Source: Pieris napi | Taxonomy: Eukaryota; Arthropoda; Insecta; Lepidoptera; Pieridae | Assembly (NCBI RefSeq): GCF_905475465.1 | Contig: NC_062255.1 | Span: 1,674,001-1,738,000, forward strand | DNA length: 64,000 nucleotides | Reading direction: 5' to 3' | Program-made: the position numbers and the translations under genes | The notes under the pieces: model-generated | The model's database searches: none | What the model was told of the DNA's origin: nothing | Seen by the model: the letters and a program-made list of their open reading frames with translations, nothing else | In this document: positions 20,329-30,945 of the stretch, piece by piece | How the letters are laid out: every line of letters begins with the position of its first letter | Position numbering within the stretch: position 1 is the stretch's first letter

Positions 20329-23300
20329 CATTTGCAAGTCGAACAGGAAGATGATTATCTAAAACGTTTTTGGGAGATAGAGGCTGAACCAGATAGGATT
20401 CAGAAGAGACTTTCTGTTGAAGAGCAAATGTGTGAAACACTTTATGAGGCTACGACTACTAGAAATGAGAATGGAAGGTTCATTGTTACATTACCATTTA
20501 AAAATAAGGATCCAGAATGTCAGTATGGACAATCTATGGATATTGCAATGAAAAGATTGGTGTCGTTAGAAAGAAGATTATCTAATAATTTTTGGTTACG
20601 TGAAGAGTATACAAAAGTGATTGAAGAATATTTGACACTTGGCCACATGTCTCGAGTTGCAGAAGATGATGTGGATAACAGTACTGCAGTGTATCTTCCT
20701 CACCATGCAGTGGTGAGAGAAGATAAGGAAACCACTAAAGTGCGCGTGGTTTTCAATGCATCTAGTAAGGGTATGAATGATGTTTCGCTAAATGACGATC
20801 TTATGGTTGGACCGAAAATCCAGCAAGATTTAAGACATATTTTAATGAGGTGGCGAACTCATCGAATTAGTATTGTTGCTGATTTAGTTAAGATGTATAG
20901 ACAAGTATTAATTGATTCTGCGCAAACTAATTTTCAGCGGATTTTATGGAGGCCACATCCAGACATGCCTGTGGAACATTATAAGTTACTTACGCTAACT
21001 TTTGGAACAGCTTGTGCTCCGTACCTAGCTGTAAAGACTTTACAACGACTGGCAGATGAAGAGAAGAGGAAGTTTCCAGTGGCAGCGTCTATTACAAATA
21101 CTGATTTTTACGTTGATGATTTGATGACAGGAACTGAGACTATTGATGAAGCTAAAGAAGTATACGATGAAATGAATGCTTTAATGACATCTGGTGGCTT
21201 TCAATTGCAAAAATGGACAAGCAATAGTAAGGAGTTATTGCATTACATTGGAAAGCAAAACAATAAAGAGGAGACGTCTTTGCCAATTAAAACAGATAAT
21301 ATGATAAAGGTCCTTGGCGTCCAATGGAATAGAGAAACTGATAGTTTCGAATACGTTGTTGCTTTACCAGAAATAACATATCCTGTTACCAAAAGACAAG
21401 TTTTGTCTAATATTGCCCGTTTGTATGACCCTCTAGGTTGGATTTCACCAGTTGTAGTATTAGCAAAGCTTTTGATCCAGCAGATTTGGAAAGCACATCT
21501 TGATTGGGACGATCCTTTGTCAAGTGAATTTTGTGAATTGTGGTTTAATTTTAGAAATGATCTTATTCATATTCAGCAATTACAAATTCCCAGATGGTTA
21601 GGTTACACCCGCAAAAGTCGAGTTGAATTACATGCATTTTCAGATGCATCTTGTTCAGCTTACTCAGCCGCAGTATACATTCGTGTAATTAGTTCAGATG
21701 ATAAAATAGAAGTTCGATTAGTATCCGCAAAAACAAAGGTAGCTCCAATTGAGAAGAAAATTTCTATTCCTCGACTAGAACTGTGCGGTGCTGTACTAGC
21801 ATCAAAATTAATTAACGAAATATCTCAAATTATGAAAATACCTAAAAATGATCTGTTTGGATGGACGGATTCAACAATAGTTTTGGCATGGCTTAAAGGT
21901 GGACCAAGTAAATGGATGACTTTCGTTAGTAATCGTGTCTCAGAAATACTTTCTATTATGGAATACTCTCAGTGGGGTCATGTTTCATCTGAAGCAAACC
22001 CAGCTGATTGCGCGTCAAGAGGTCTGAGTCCGCTTGAATTACTGTCTCACACTCTATGGTGGGAAGGTCCACAATGGTTAAGAAACACGAATATTCAAAT
22101 TGAAGATTTAGAAATCGGTGATACAAATGAAGAAGAAAAAATAGTTTCAATGAATATCATAGAAAGGAATGAAAATTTTGAATGGATTAAATTTTCTAAT
22201 TTAGTAAAAATGTTGAGAGTAATATCATATTGTCGAAGATTTGTAATGAGAAAAGAAGATCGAAAAACCTTACCTAAATTTATAACAGTCACAGAAATCA
22301 ATAAAACACTAGAAGTCTGCATAAAGCAAGTGCAACAATTTGCATTTGGCGAAGAAATAACAGTTATAGCAAATGGAAAAGAAGTACCTAAAAAGAGCGT
22401 GTTACGCACTCTTTGTCCCATTTTAGACAAAAATGGGATTTTAAGGGTAGGCGGTCGAATAAGCATGGCCAACGAAAGCTATGATGCAAGACATCCCATT
22501 ATTATACCTGCTAAGTCTCACCTTACTAATTTATTAATTTCAGATGCACACGAAAAGACTTTGCATGGCGGTCCTCAAATAATGCTAAACTTTCTTCGTT
22601 CAAAGTATTGGATTGTACGAGTTCGAGATCAGGTCAAGAAGTACTATCGGAAATGTATTACCTGTTTAAGATATTCTAAAGCAGCAAGAGTACAGCTTAT
22701 GGGCCAACTTCCTGATGCACGACTTAAGCCGAGTAAACCATTTTTAGCAACCGGCGTTGATTATGCAGGTCCATATCATATAAAATTTTCTCCAGGACGA
22801 GGAGCTAAGACCTACAAGAGTTATATTTGTCTCTTCGTATGTATGGTAACACGAGCTATACATATTGAATTAGTCACCGATTTGACTTCTAAGGCTTTTA
22901 TTGCAGCTTTTCGAAGATTTATCGCTAGGCGTGGTTATTGTCGAGATCTGTATAGCGACAATGGCACAAATTTTGTTGGTGCCAATAAACAATTGAGAGA
23001 CATGTTTGATCGGTCTAAATCAAACATACCTGATGAGATTGCAAAATTACTCACATCTGAATTAACAACGTGGCATTTTATTCCACCTCAAGCACCAAAT
23101 TTTGGAGGCATTTGGGAAGCCGGAGTGCGATCTGTTAAAACACATTTGAACAAGGCAATAGGTGATAATTTAATGACATATGAAGAACTGGTTACTGTTC
23201 TATCACAGGTTGAGGCTTGCTTAAATTCAAGACCGATTTCATTGCTTAGTGACGTAGCAGATGACCCTCTCCCATTAACCCCAGGTCATTTTTTGATTGG

Positions 23301-23652
23301 TGAACCTCTTGTAAATATTGTTGACGACACATCAGTTATTAATTTTAATGTAAATCTTAAAGAAAGATGGAATGTCATGCAGAATATTGTTGTAAAATTT
23401 TGGAAAAAATGGTCTAAAGAATATTTGTTAACTTTAAGTCAAAGATATAAGTGGAATTCGAAACTTGAAGACCCTTGTATAAATGATATTTGTATTGTTA
23501 GGGAAGAAAACTTGCCACCGTGTAAATGGTTATTAGGTAAAATTGTAGAAAAACATACTGGTCCTGATAATATCACTAGAGTGATAACCATAAAATGTAA
23601 GAATGGCCTTATAAAGAGACCTTTAAGTAAAATAAGTATACTTCAGAAATAG
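20329..23652 (+). CDS. BEL/Pao polymerase: RT, RNase H, integrase
   Basis: About 1,107 codons in the same frame as the Gag region, separated from it only by one TGA; no ATG is needed if the stop is read through. Domains in order: RT with KVRVVFNASSKGMNDVSLND and the catalytic YVDD (~21109); RNase H with the LHAFSDASCSAYSAAVYI aspartate (~21630), the IPRLELCGA glutamate and GWTDSTIVLAWL; an integrase zinc domain (H...H, CITC ~22655); the integrase core with LVTDLTSKAF, YSDNGTNFVGA (~22957) and NFGGIWEAGVRSVK (E ~23119); and a C-terminal segment with WKKWSKEYLLTLSQRYKW. Stop TAG at 23650-23652. All catalytic residues I looked for are present, so the enzyme looks functional. Confidence 0.93.
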   Translation, partial: HLQVEQEDDYLKRFWEIEAEPDRIQKRLSVEEQMCETLYEATTTRNENGRFIVTLPFKNKDPECQYGQSMDIAMKRLVSLERRLSNNFWLREEYTKVIEEYLTLGHMSRVAEDDVDNSTAVYLPHHAVVREDKETTKVRVVFNASSKGMNDVSLNDDLMVGPKIQQDLRHILMRWRTHRISIVADLVKMYRQVLIDSAQTNFQRILWRPHPDMPVEHYKLLTLTFGTACAPYLAVKTLQRLADEEKRKFPVAASITNTDFYVDDLMTGTETIDEAKEVYDEMNALMTSGGFQLQKWTSNSKELLHYIGKQNNKEETSLPIKTDNMIKVLGVQWNRETDSFEYVVALPEITYPVTKRQVLSNIARLYDPLGWISPVVVLAKLLIQQIWKAHLDWDDPLSSEFCELWFNFRNDLIHIQQLQIPRWLGYTRKSRVELHAFSDASCSAYSAAVYIRVISSDDKIEVRLVSAKTKVAPIEKKISIPRLELCGAVLASKLINEISQIMKIPKNDLFGWTDSTIVLAWLKGGPSKWMTFVSNRVSEILSIMEYSQWGHVSSEANPADCASRGLSPLELLSHTLWWEGPQWLRNTNIQIEDLEIGDTNEEEKIVSMNIIERNENFEWIKFSNLVKMLRVISYCRRFVMRKEDRKTLPKFITVTEINKTLEVCIKQVQQFAFGEEITVIANGKEVPKKSVLRTLCPILDKNGILRVGGRISMANESYDARHPIIIPAKSHLTNLLISDAHEKTLHGGPQIMLNFLRSKYWIVRVRDQVKKYYRKCITCLRYSKAARVQLMGQLPDARLKPSKPFLATGVDYAGPYHIKFSPGRGAKTYKSYICLFVCMVTRAIHIELVTDLTSKAFIAAFRRFIARRGYCRDLYSDNGTNFVGANKQLRDMFDRSKSNIPDEIAKLLTSELTTWHFIPPQAPNFGGIWEAGVRSVKTHLNKAIGDNLMTYEELVTVLSQVEACLNSRPISLLSDVADDPLPLTPGHFLIGEPLVNIVDDTSVINFNVNLKERWNVMQNIVVKFWKKWSKEYLLTLSQRYKWNSKLEDPCINDICIVREENLPPCKWLLGKIVEKHTGPDNITRVITIKCKNGLIKRPLSKISILQK

Positions 23653-23911
23653 ATTTTAGTTTTTTTTGTTACATCATGGTGGGCGGCAAGTTTGATTCAA
23701 TTACGAATGTTATAATAATTCTTTCTTTTCATTGTTGTAGATTTTAGATTTATTATTAACGTATTTACCTAGTATAATATTCGAATTCTTTAACTTGTTT
23801 TTTCTTGATGAACTTTATGTTATGTTTAACTGAACATGTTATTTTTCTTTGTTTGTTATGAAAGTAATTCTATCAAAGTTTTGTGCAACTCTAATGTTGA
23901 AAGGACTCGTC

Positions 23912-23925
23912 CTTGGTGGGCGGAA
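23912..23925 (+). promoter_or_regulatory. Polypurine tract region
   Basis: TTGGTGGGCGGAA directly before the right LTR, the position of the plus-strand primer. Confidence 0.55.
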
Positions 23926-24144
23926 TGTCTAAATTAATTATTTGTTTAAGTAATAGATGGCGTTAGGCGTGTGTTAAAACGCGATGGCGTAACAACGTCT
24001 TGGTATTATATAGGATTTAAGGTTTATTTAATAGAATGAAGTTTTTGAAGTTTTTATAGTATAAATCAAGTGTCCCTCTCTTTAAGTAATAAATAAACAG
24101 TGAAATTGTGTTGTGTGTGTCATTCCGTGATAGGTTTTTGTTCA
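23926..24144 (+). repeat. Right LTR (219 bp)
   Basis: No difference from the left LTR found on reading both through. Followed by the GCTGA duplication at 24145-24149. Confidence 0.93.
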
Positions 24145-24149
24145 GCTGA

Positions 24150-24263
24150 CAAAAATTCCCCTGGACAGCTTTGGCGAGAGACCAGAAGGCTCGAGTCCCT
24201 GAAGGGAGTTGGGCCAATCTCTCGCCAAATCTGGCAATGTGCTCTGACTTTGTCTAGTGGCTA
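24150..24263 (-). pseudogene. Upstream continuation of the split CR1/Jockey-like LINE ORF
   Basis: On the minus strand it reads TKSEHIARFGERLAQLPS then GTRAFWSLAKAVQGNFCQ, and meets the frame at 18019 once the LTR element and one GCTGA are discounted. A stop lies just upstream, so the ORF is 5'-truncated or broken here. Confidence 0.75.
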
Positions 24264-24535
24264 CAGTAGGCACTGAAGCATTTGAAACTTATGATTCTTG
24301 AATTCTTATGAAATCTCTTGGTTACTAAGAAATGTGTTAATAAATCTCGGGTTACGCAGAGATGTCAGCATCCGCTTGAATGGCGCCACCTGTGATATCT
24401 TACACCCGCTCGGATTCTTCGTATCAAATACATTAATGCTCATTTCTGACAGTCATCAGGAAGCCGAAAGATAAAAGCGCAAATTACAATGACTAAATAC
24501 TGTTCCAAACTCAACATTGAACGTAGTAACCAAGT

Positions 24536-24690
24536 ACACTTATGAATGTCAACAGAAAAGATTTTAAATTGATTCTTAATTTACATTTACTACCAGTTCG
24601 CAACTCAAGGAGGGCAAGAAGAACTGACAAGAAACTCTTCCCCACTCTTTTTAATCGCAAAGTTTTGAGTCAAACAAATTGTTAGAACCG
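24536..24690 (-). repeat. RTE-type LINE tail fragment
   Basis: Shares GTACACTTATGAATGTCAAC, CCAGTTCGCAACTCAAG and CTCTTTTTAATCGC (minus-strand family) with 29390-29530, 34370-34713, 50999-51060 and 62343-62520. From 24264 to 24535, and from here to 25160, I see nothing else. Confidence 0.5.
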
Positions 24691-25166
24691 GAGCAAATCA
24701 ATCCCAAGGATTAGGATCATTTAGATATTTAATGAAAGAATATATCTCATAATGATGGAGAATGGTATTTTATTTTTGCTCTCAAACATAAAAATTAAAA
24801 TGAGGACAATCAGATACTTATGAAAATATGTTATAGGAAGGATATACACGTGTGAAAATGACACGAAAACTTAAGTACGCAGCGCTAACTAGATCCATGC
24901 AATTTCCTCACAATCAAGTAGCCCGCAATAATATAGTCTCATGGATCTGCCAAGCATCCGCGAATATACTCTATAAATACATAATTATGTAGGAATGAAG
25001 AATGAAGAAAGAAATAAGAAAAAAGGTCCACCGGGTCATTTTTCATTACAGTTTTATTGTAAATCCGACACAATCTGTTAACAGAACCATTACACGATGA
25101 GCACAAACGTGATATATTTGTTTCTAGTCAACGGTGTATTGCAATGGATAGGGATTCTAACAAGCT

Positions 25167-25375
25167 TGTCCGTATATGAGCAGTGTTGGGGTCCGATACC
25201 CGGCTGTGCACCATTGGACTTTCTATGTGCGCATTTAACATTCGCTCGAACGGTGAAGGAAAACATCGTGAGGCAACTGACTTGCCTTAGACCCGAAAGT
25301 CGACGGCGTGTGTCTGATACAGGAGGCTGATAATTGGCAAATGATCATGAATCAGATACAGAAATCTGAGGATAA
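25167..25375 (+). mobile_element. tRNA-derived SINE copy (internally deleted)
   Basis: AGCAGTGTTGG head, then a deletion that removes the A-box region, then TGTGCACCATTGGACTTTCT, GAACGGTGAAGGAAAACATC and CAGATACAGAAATCTGAGG. Confidence 0.65.
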
Positions 25376-26399
25376 AAAAATAATTTTATTTCTGTCTGAA
25401 TATCCCTATGTATTATCTTGTAAAGATACATCCATTTCATCCTATCGAAATGTTGAAATGAATTATGTATAAGAAAACAACCTTACTTAACTACGGAATG
25501 ACGTACACACTATTTTATTATTATCCAAAGTTAGAGAGACTTATATTACATTGAACTATTTTGTTTAATTTAATAACAATGAATAATTTTTTCATTTTGT
25601 CATTTTAAATCTCGGTGTTGGCCTTAAGGGCCTTTACAGCTCAAGACTACCTACCAAATTTTTTTTTTTAATGGAATAACATAGACATGAGTGTTGGCGG
25701 TAGTCGCCAGGTTTGTCGCTAGCCCGCAGCACCATCCTAGACTAGGAGATCTCTTATAAACACTTAAAAAAAATATATTATTTAACTTGCGTATTACAAT
25801 GTGTTTTATTAGAAATCTGTTTTCCAATTTTAAAAACATACATACATTATAATAATTGTAAATAAATATTTCTTTCAATAATAATTTCGAGTGATAGACG
25901 CATTGCTTTATATTTAAGGACCTAAGTTTGTTTCCTAACGGAACAATACTTGTTTTCGGTTACTAGACATAAACACTTTAAAACTTTGAAAATTTTTAAA
26001 ACTTTGCCCATAAATAATTTATATACACAAGATCCAAACAGAAGTTAATGATTATGATTGGTCAAACCGATTACCGAGAGACGCCTGCGCATATGTTTAA
26101 GGAATTAACGGCGATGCGTTCCAATTTTAAATGCGATCGTTGACGCTCCGTGTTCGAAGTTTGAGTTTTGTAATTTCCGGATATATCGTTTGATGTTTAA
26201 TTAATTGTTTTTATTGGGTACGTTCTGGTTGTTTTCACCACATTTTATTTAGACGAATACAAAAAGTATATATATATATTTTAAAATTTTTTGTTTTTTC
26301 TACGATTATCATTTGTTTTAATATAGGTTAAAGTAAAAAGTCTTAAATACGTGCATATTGCCATGTCTTTCTTACGGTAAGTCAATCATGGATAATATG
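25376..26399. other. No gene seen (intronic)
   Basis: AT-rich intron sequence. A short CpG-bearing stretch around 26080-26170 stands out from its surroundings but carries no frame or splice signal I can support. Confidence 0.3.
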
Positions 26400-26487
26400 T
26401 GACTCGAACACAAACAGAAAAATAACAACTTGTCAACGCGGAATGGAACGTAGTGTACTCAATTTAAAATTAAAGGACAATATTATA
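26400..26487 (+). pseudogene. RTE LINE fragment
   Basis: ACACAAACAGAAAAATAACA and GGAATGGAACGTAGTGTACT match the segment NRKITTCQRGMERSILNLKL of the RTE element at 52457-53879, almost unchanged but only ~28 codons long. Confidence 0.6.
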
Positions 26488-26732
26488 ATATATACGTATT
26501 TCGTTTGTGCCTTTTTCGAGAGGTTAGTTTTCGTATGTAAGAATGTAACGGCGGTCGATGACGCCGTACGTTACCATCAGGCACTGGCGGATTGTTTTCC
26601 TTTCCATCAATTTCAGTGTTTTTATATGGCCAGTATCATTGCTTGGAGAAAAAACTTTTTTGTCAATATTACAAATAATTGTTCATATATTCTAACGGCC
26701 ACAACGACTGTCTAGTCTGTAACGCAGTTTTT

Positions 26733-26905
26733 TTTATGTAATAGGAGGCAAACAGGCAGGAGGGTCTGAAGTTAAGTAATACCGCCCATGGACACTCACA
26801 TTGCCGGAAGGCTTGCAAGTGCGTTGCCGGCCTTTCAAGAAATGGCACGCTCTTTTCGACCCTAAGTCGAATTGGTTAGGAAATACTTCATAGGCAGCTG
26901 TTTAG
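26733..26905 (-). mobile_element. 3' stub of CR1/Jockey-like LINE
   Basis: GGCAAACAGGCAGGAGG, CCATGGACACTCACATTGCC and CCTAAGTCGAATTGGTTAGG, with small deletions. Confidence 0.7.
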
Positions 26906-26978
26906 CATTTAACTGTTTATATTTCCATGAAACATGGTACCTAGGTACACGGTCTTCACATATAATTATCAATGTATA

Positions 26979-27296
26979 TGTTAACGTAACATTGTAAACA
27001 CCGTTAGATTGTAATCTATCTCACGAGATTATAAACTGTCGAAAGATTGTGAACCTCAGCTTACTGCTTACAATTTAACGTATTATTATTCGGTAGATTG
27101 TACTACACTAACTTAGTTATCATTGAAACTTCTTTGGTCAGTTACAGATTAATTTTACTTTCCAACAATTTCATATAACTACCGAATAATAATACGTTAA
27201 ATTGTAAGCAGTTCGTTGAGGTTCACAATCTTTCGACAGTTTATAATCTCGCGAGATAGATTACAATCTAACGGTGTTTACAATTTTACGGTGACA
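26979..27296. mobile_element. Palindromic TIR MITE (318 bp), undisturbed copy
   Basis: Inverted arms of ~140 bases (left GTAAACACCGTTAGATTGTA, right its complement) around a short unique centre; TA flanks both ends. A second copy at 41661-42595 carries an insertion, and this copy shows the empty site. Confidence 0.75.
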
Positions 27297-27694
27297 TATA
27301 CAAAATATAGTAAAAACCATTTTAAAAGAGTAAGTAAGTATGGAGTTTCTTGCCCATTCTTCTCCATATGAAACTACATTTTGGAAGTGACACTACTAAT
27401 TTTTTTTAAATATTTTTTACTTAATTTTGACTTTCAAAAGTGCCTTTTAATAGGCCTAATTGAAATAAATGATTTGATTTGACTTGAGTAAAAAACTTCG
27501 CGTACTCATTGAACTTTATTTATACATATATTTCCCACTTAAATATTATATATTAACAATTACTACTAAAACGATTACTACACAATAATACCTACACCGA
27601 TAATTCTACGATTAAAATGCATTAAAAATATATACGATTGACCACCCCGCGACGCGAGCGGTTAGACTGGAGGATTCTTCTATTATTATATATT

Positions 27695-27815
27695 ATTTCC
27701 GAATCAATTTATCTTAGGGTCCTTCAAAAAGCATACCAATTCTTAAAAGACCCGCACTTGCTAGCTCTCTGGTATTAAGACTGTCCATAGGAACGATTTG
27801 ACCCCTGTTCTATAA
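27695..27815 (+). mobile_element. 3' stub of CR1/Jockey-like LINE
   Basis: Diverged copy: TCCGAATCAATTTATCTTAG, CATACCAATTCTTAAAAGAC, then CTGTTCTATAAAAAA. Confidence 0.55.
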
Positions 27816-28239
27816 AAAATTGAATGAATTATGGCTACTTTAGAAATGTTTTTCTGACGCTGAGTAAAGAACACGGAAATGTTAATGCCATCCGCACAGC
27901 GCATTATTGCTATAACAGCAATGTATAAAACTATTCTAGTACATAGGTCAATTACCTCCCAAACCGAAGCAACAAGTGAACATATGCAACTCCACATGTT
28001 TAGAAGTAGGTGGGTTATATTTAGATGAAAACAGGTAGGTCGTTTACTTCCTTTAAGCGTATATTTACCTGTTACCACAAGTTCATGTTAGATCGAGTAC
28101 AGAATATATACTCTTTTTTTTTAATGGAAACTCGCTTAGCAGCTAAGCTCGGGCTGTTTTGGCGAGCGTAGCTTGGCCGGGCCTTTTCCCGCGACTAGCG
28201 CAAGGGCGTCTCTTCAGAGACTCGGACCTCGGCTTGGGC

Positions 28240-28677
28240 CAGCGTTGCCAGATTTTTTTATTGTCAAGGCGGGATTTTGGAACTTTTTGAGTAAAAAAAG
28301 CGGGAATCTCTCGTCCATAGCGAGACATAGTAACTAAAGGTGATATTTTAAATCAGATTTACCCTATCGTTAAATACTTGTCTTCTTAATAATTAAAATA
28401 AAATAAACAAAACTAAACCAAAAAAACGTATTCATTAGACAATTATGGCGTTTCAAATATTTGTCAGAACTCTGAGGAATGAGTATATGATATACCTGGT
28501 ATCTTTTTTTGGTAGCTGTTAAAAGAGCTGGTGCCATTTCTGAGCATGGCAGTGGTGTCTTGAGTTAACCCCAAAAAGCGGGAAAAAGTCTGTCCCGCGC
28601 GGGGCACTTCATTTTCATAAAAAAATCGGGACGTCCGCCGTCCGGTCCCGCCAAAATCGGGACGTATGGCAACGCTG
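28240..28677. mobile_element. hAT MITE (438 bp)
   Basis: Ends CAGCGTTGCCA...TGGCAACGCTG, flanked by a perfect 8-bp duplication GCTTGGGC (28232-28239 and 28678-28685). CAG-start ends plus 8 bp define hAT. Just inside the ends there are matching blocks of GGCGGGATTTTGG type. It sits in a GC-rich stretch (28140-28800) that is itself not classified. Confidence 0.8.
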
Positions 28678-28873
28678 GCTTGGGCCGTCGCGCTGACTGG
28701 CTGTATGACCCCCGTGGCTCGAGTTGTAAATATCCTTAGCGGAAACACTTTCATTCAGGGTATGCCGTGGTGATTTGTAGGCGTGTACAGTATTTTCATA
28801 CATATACCCAACGGTACGACACCGCTAGCGAAATATATTTTCAATAACCATGCATACAAAGTAAAAAAATTAT

Positions 28874-29140
28874 CAGTGGCGCTAGAACCTTTTTAGGTCT
28901 GGGCCTCAGATTTCTGTATCTGTTTCATGATCATTTGTCTATAGGCCAGTAGGTGATCACCCGGTATCTGGAACACGCCGTCGACTTATTGGGTCTAAAG
29001 CATGCCGGTTTCCTCACGATGTTTTCACTGTTCGAGCGGATGTTAAATGCGCACATAGAAAGTCCAGTGCACGGCTGCAGAACCTTCGACCTAAGGGATG
29101 AGAGTCGCACGCTGAAGCCACTAGGCCAACACTGCTCTGA
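28874..29140 (-). mobile_element. tRNA-derived SINE copy
   Basis: Near full length. The minus strand starts at the AGCAGTGTTGGCCTAGTGGC head; tail side GGTTCTAGCGCCACTG. Confidence 0.75.
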
Positions 29141-29389
29141 GCCCAAGCATCGTAAATAAAATGCCGACATGTAGGATACGTACGAAGCTGATACGCGACA
29201 ACAGCGGTACAAAATAATTATGAGAATGTCATGACCTACTTGTTTGAATTGAAATTAATCTTCGTTGGGCTATATATTTAAATAGTTTATAAAGGCGTTA
29301 TTTATTAATAAAAATTGTGTTTAATCAACAAATTAAGACTCTATGGAAATATTTTGTATGTATAAACTATAAACATTGGTGTAATGGTT

Positions 29390-29530
29390 GCAGCTCCTTA
29401 CAAACATTGTGTAAAACAAAAAACTTGGCTCTTCCGTTCCACGCCCTTGATTTGAGAACTGGCAGTAAATGAAAAATTAGAAGGATTTCATATATTTTTT
29501 TTTGACGTTCATAAGTGTACATTGTGTTAC
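29390..29530 (+). repeat. RTE-type LINE tail fragment
   Basis: CACGCCCTTGATTTGAGAAC, GGCAGTAAATG and GTTCATAAGTGTAC, in plus orientation. Confidence 0.5.
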
Positions 29531-29769
29531 CTATAATATGATTTTGATGTTTTTTTAATTTTTAGATTTATTTCAATATTTTTATTTAATTTAGGCAATC
29601 AATTTGCTTCAGGAACCAAATTTTTTAAATCGGTTAAGAATATTGTAAATACTTGTATGTGTTGGAAATAATTCGACTCGATATCTGAATTATGTACCAA
29701 CGGACTTGGTACATTCGCCAATTTATATACTTGTAACTTTTATATTTTTTATTTTGTGCCCTTTGGAGT

Positions 29770-29950
29770 ACCTACTCTTGGGCCGTGGAATTCAAGTGCA
29801 CAGCTAATTAAAGATTTAAGTTGTCGCTTGTAGTAGCGGTGACCCCAGACCTGGTTCTCTCAACGAATTAGTATCGCAATGCAGCGAGGAAATGCCATCA
29901 TTCAAGGTACACTGCCACAGGGACCCAACTTTTTAATTTTGTATTAATTT
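29770..29950 (+). repeat. LINE fragment (GTGCACAG.. family)
   Basis: Fourth copy of the family at 3690, 15478 and 15880; contains CTAATTAAAGATTTAAGTTG and CTGCCACAGGGACCCAACTT. Confidence 0.5.
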
Positions 29951-30226
29951 GGGTCAATAAAGAACTGAAGTCAAAATCCCACCAAAATGTCTGCCATGCA
30001 AGAATTTGGTTACTAAGAAAAATCCAGATATCCAAGATTAGTAGACTTTTTACCACCAGATAGGACGCTATGTATCATCAGCAAATAACACGCTCGCACC
30101 AGATCTCACCACATCACGGGTAGCGTACCCGGGAATGGTGAGATCTGGTGTTGAAAATCCCTGGGAAACATCGCAATTTTACCCCCGCCTACCCAAATGT
30201 ATTTAGAATCACAATTTATTGAATAC

Positions 30227-30334
30227 CTGATCGTTCTGCTCATGAGTCAGATACAGCCAGCCAAGCAAGGCCTGAGGACATCCTTCTGTCTTCCCACACC
30301 ACTGAGGCAAGTCGCCCATGGCAGTCGGTGACAT
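30227..30334 (-). CDS. Zcchc24: ZCCHC24 homologue, exon 1 (start)
   Basis: ATG at 30334 opens 36 codons, MSPTAMGDLPQWCGKTEGCP then QALLGWLYLTHEQNDQ, ending at a CAG/GTATTC donor in phase 0 that joins exon 2. The motif PQALLGWLYL matches the N-terminal PAQLLNWVYL region of vertebrate ZCCHC24. The full product is 193 residues (36+65+55+37), a small cytoplasmic or nuclear zinc protein. The CCHC knuckle and CxxC pairs point to single-stranded nucleic-acid binding, probably RNA; this is inference from family. An out-of-frame ATG precedes the chosen one by 8 bases and makes only a short overlapping frame. Intron 1 is 14.9 kb and holds most of the mobile elements of this part. Confidence 0.85.
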
Positions 30335-30369
30335 CGCTTCATTTATATCGTTAAAACACAGCACAAAAT

Positions 30370-30500
30370 TTGGTATAACACGCGGTGGCCGGGCGAGTGT
30401 ATTTTTGGATCGCGTTAAAGCGGGTGCGCGCGCGCCGCACGTCGCCGACTAGAGTTCTGCCGCTCCTTGAGACGGGAGATGGGATAGGGACGTGCTTTTT
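30370..30500 (-). promoter_or_regulatory. CpG-rich 5' region of the ZCCHC24 gene
   Basis: Just upstream of exon 1 (minus strand) the base composition jumps: CGGTGGCCGGGCGAG and GGGTGCGCGCGCGCCGCACG stand in otherwise AT-rich DNA. Probably 5' UTR plus core promoter; no TATA box is obvious. Confidence 0.5.
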
Positions 30501-30675
30501 ATCGATTCAGCTATACTCTATACAAGAGATTCTTGTCAAATAAACGGGTATGATTAAATACATATGTTATTTACAGTAAATAAACAAAGCTTGGTAGATA
30601 TACTATATATATACAATGCATTACATGTTATTTTAATACATAAATTATTTAATAAACAGTACGTGAATGAACAGT

Positions 30676-30945
30676 TTGCCCTAGTGGCTTCAGCGTGCGA
30701 CTCTCAACCCTGAGGACGTTGGAACCCCGGCTGTGGACTAATAGAATTTCTGTCCATGTGCATATTTAACATTCGCACGAACAGTGAAGGAAACATCGTG
30801 AGAGAATCGGATTTTAGACACAAACGGTTTGTTTCAGGCACAGGACGCTGATCACCTACTTGCCAATTAGATTGATCATATAACAGATACAGAAATCTGA
30901 GGCCTAGACCGAAAAAGGTTGGAGAACTGGTTTTTTTATCAATTC
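30676..30945 (+). mobile_element. tRNA-derived SINE copy
   Basis: CCTAGTGGCTTCAGCGTGCG head through AACGGTTTG region to CAGATACAGAAATCTGAGGC and AAAAAGGTTGG. Confidence 0.75.

Larger units (their letters stand above)
18020..24144 (+). mobile_element. Full-length BEL/Pao LTR retrotransposon (6.1 kb)
   Basis: It has two 219-bp LTRs that look identical base for base, TG..CA ends, a 5-bp target duplication, a primer-binding site, a purine-rich tract before the right LTR, and gag-protease-RT-RNaseH-integrase coding in that order on the plus strand. No envelope frame follows the integrase. It sits inside a LINE, which itself sits in an intron of the ZCCHC24 gene. Identical LTRs mean a recent insertion. 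Confidence 0.95.

Noticed and set aside
18020..24144. An endogenous retrovirus with envelope
   Set aside because: After the integrase there are only ~270 bases of non-coding DNA before the right LTR; there is no envelope frame, so it is a plain BEL/Pao retrotransposon.
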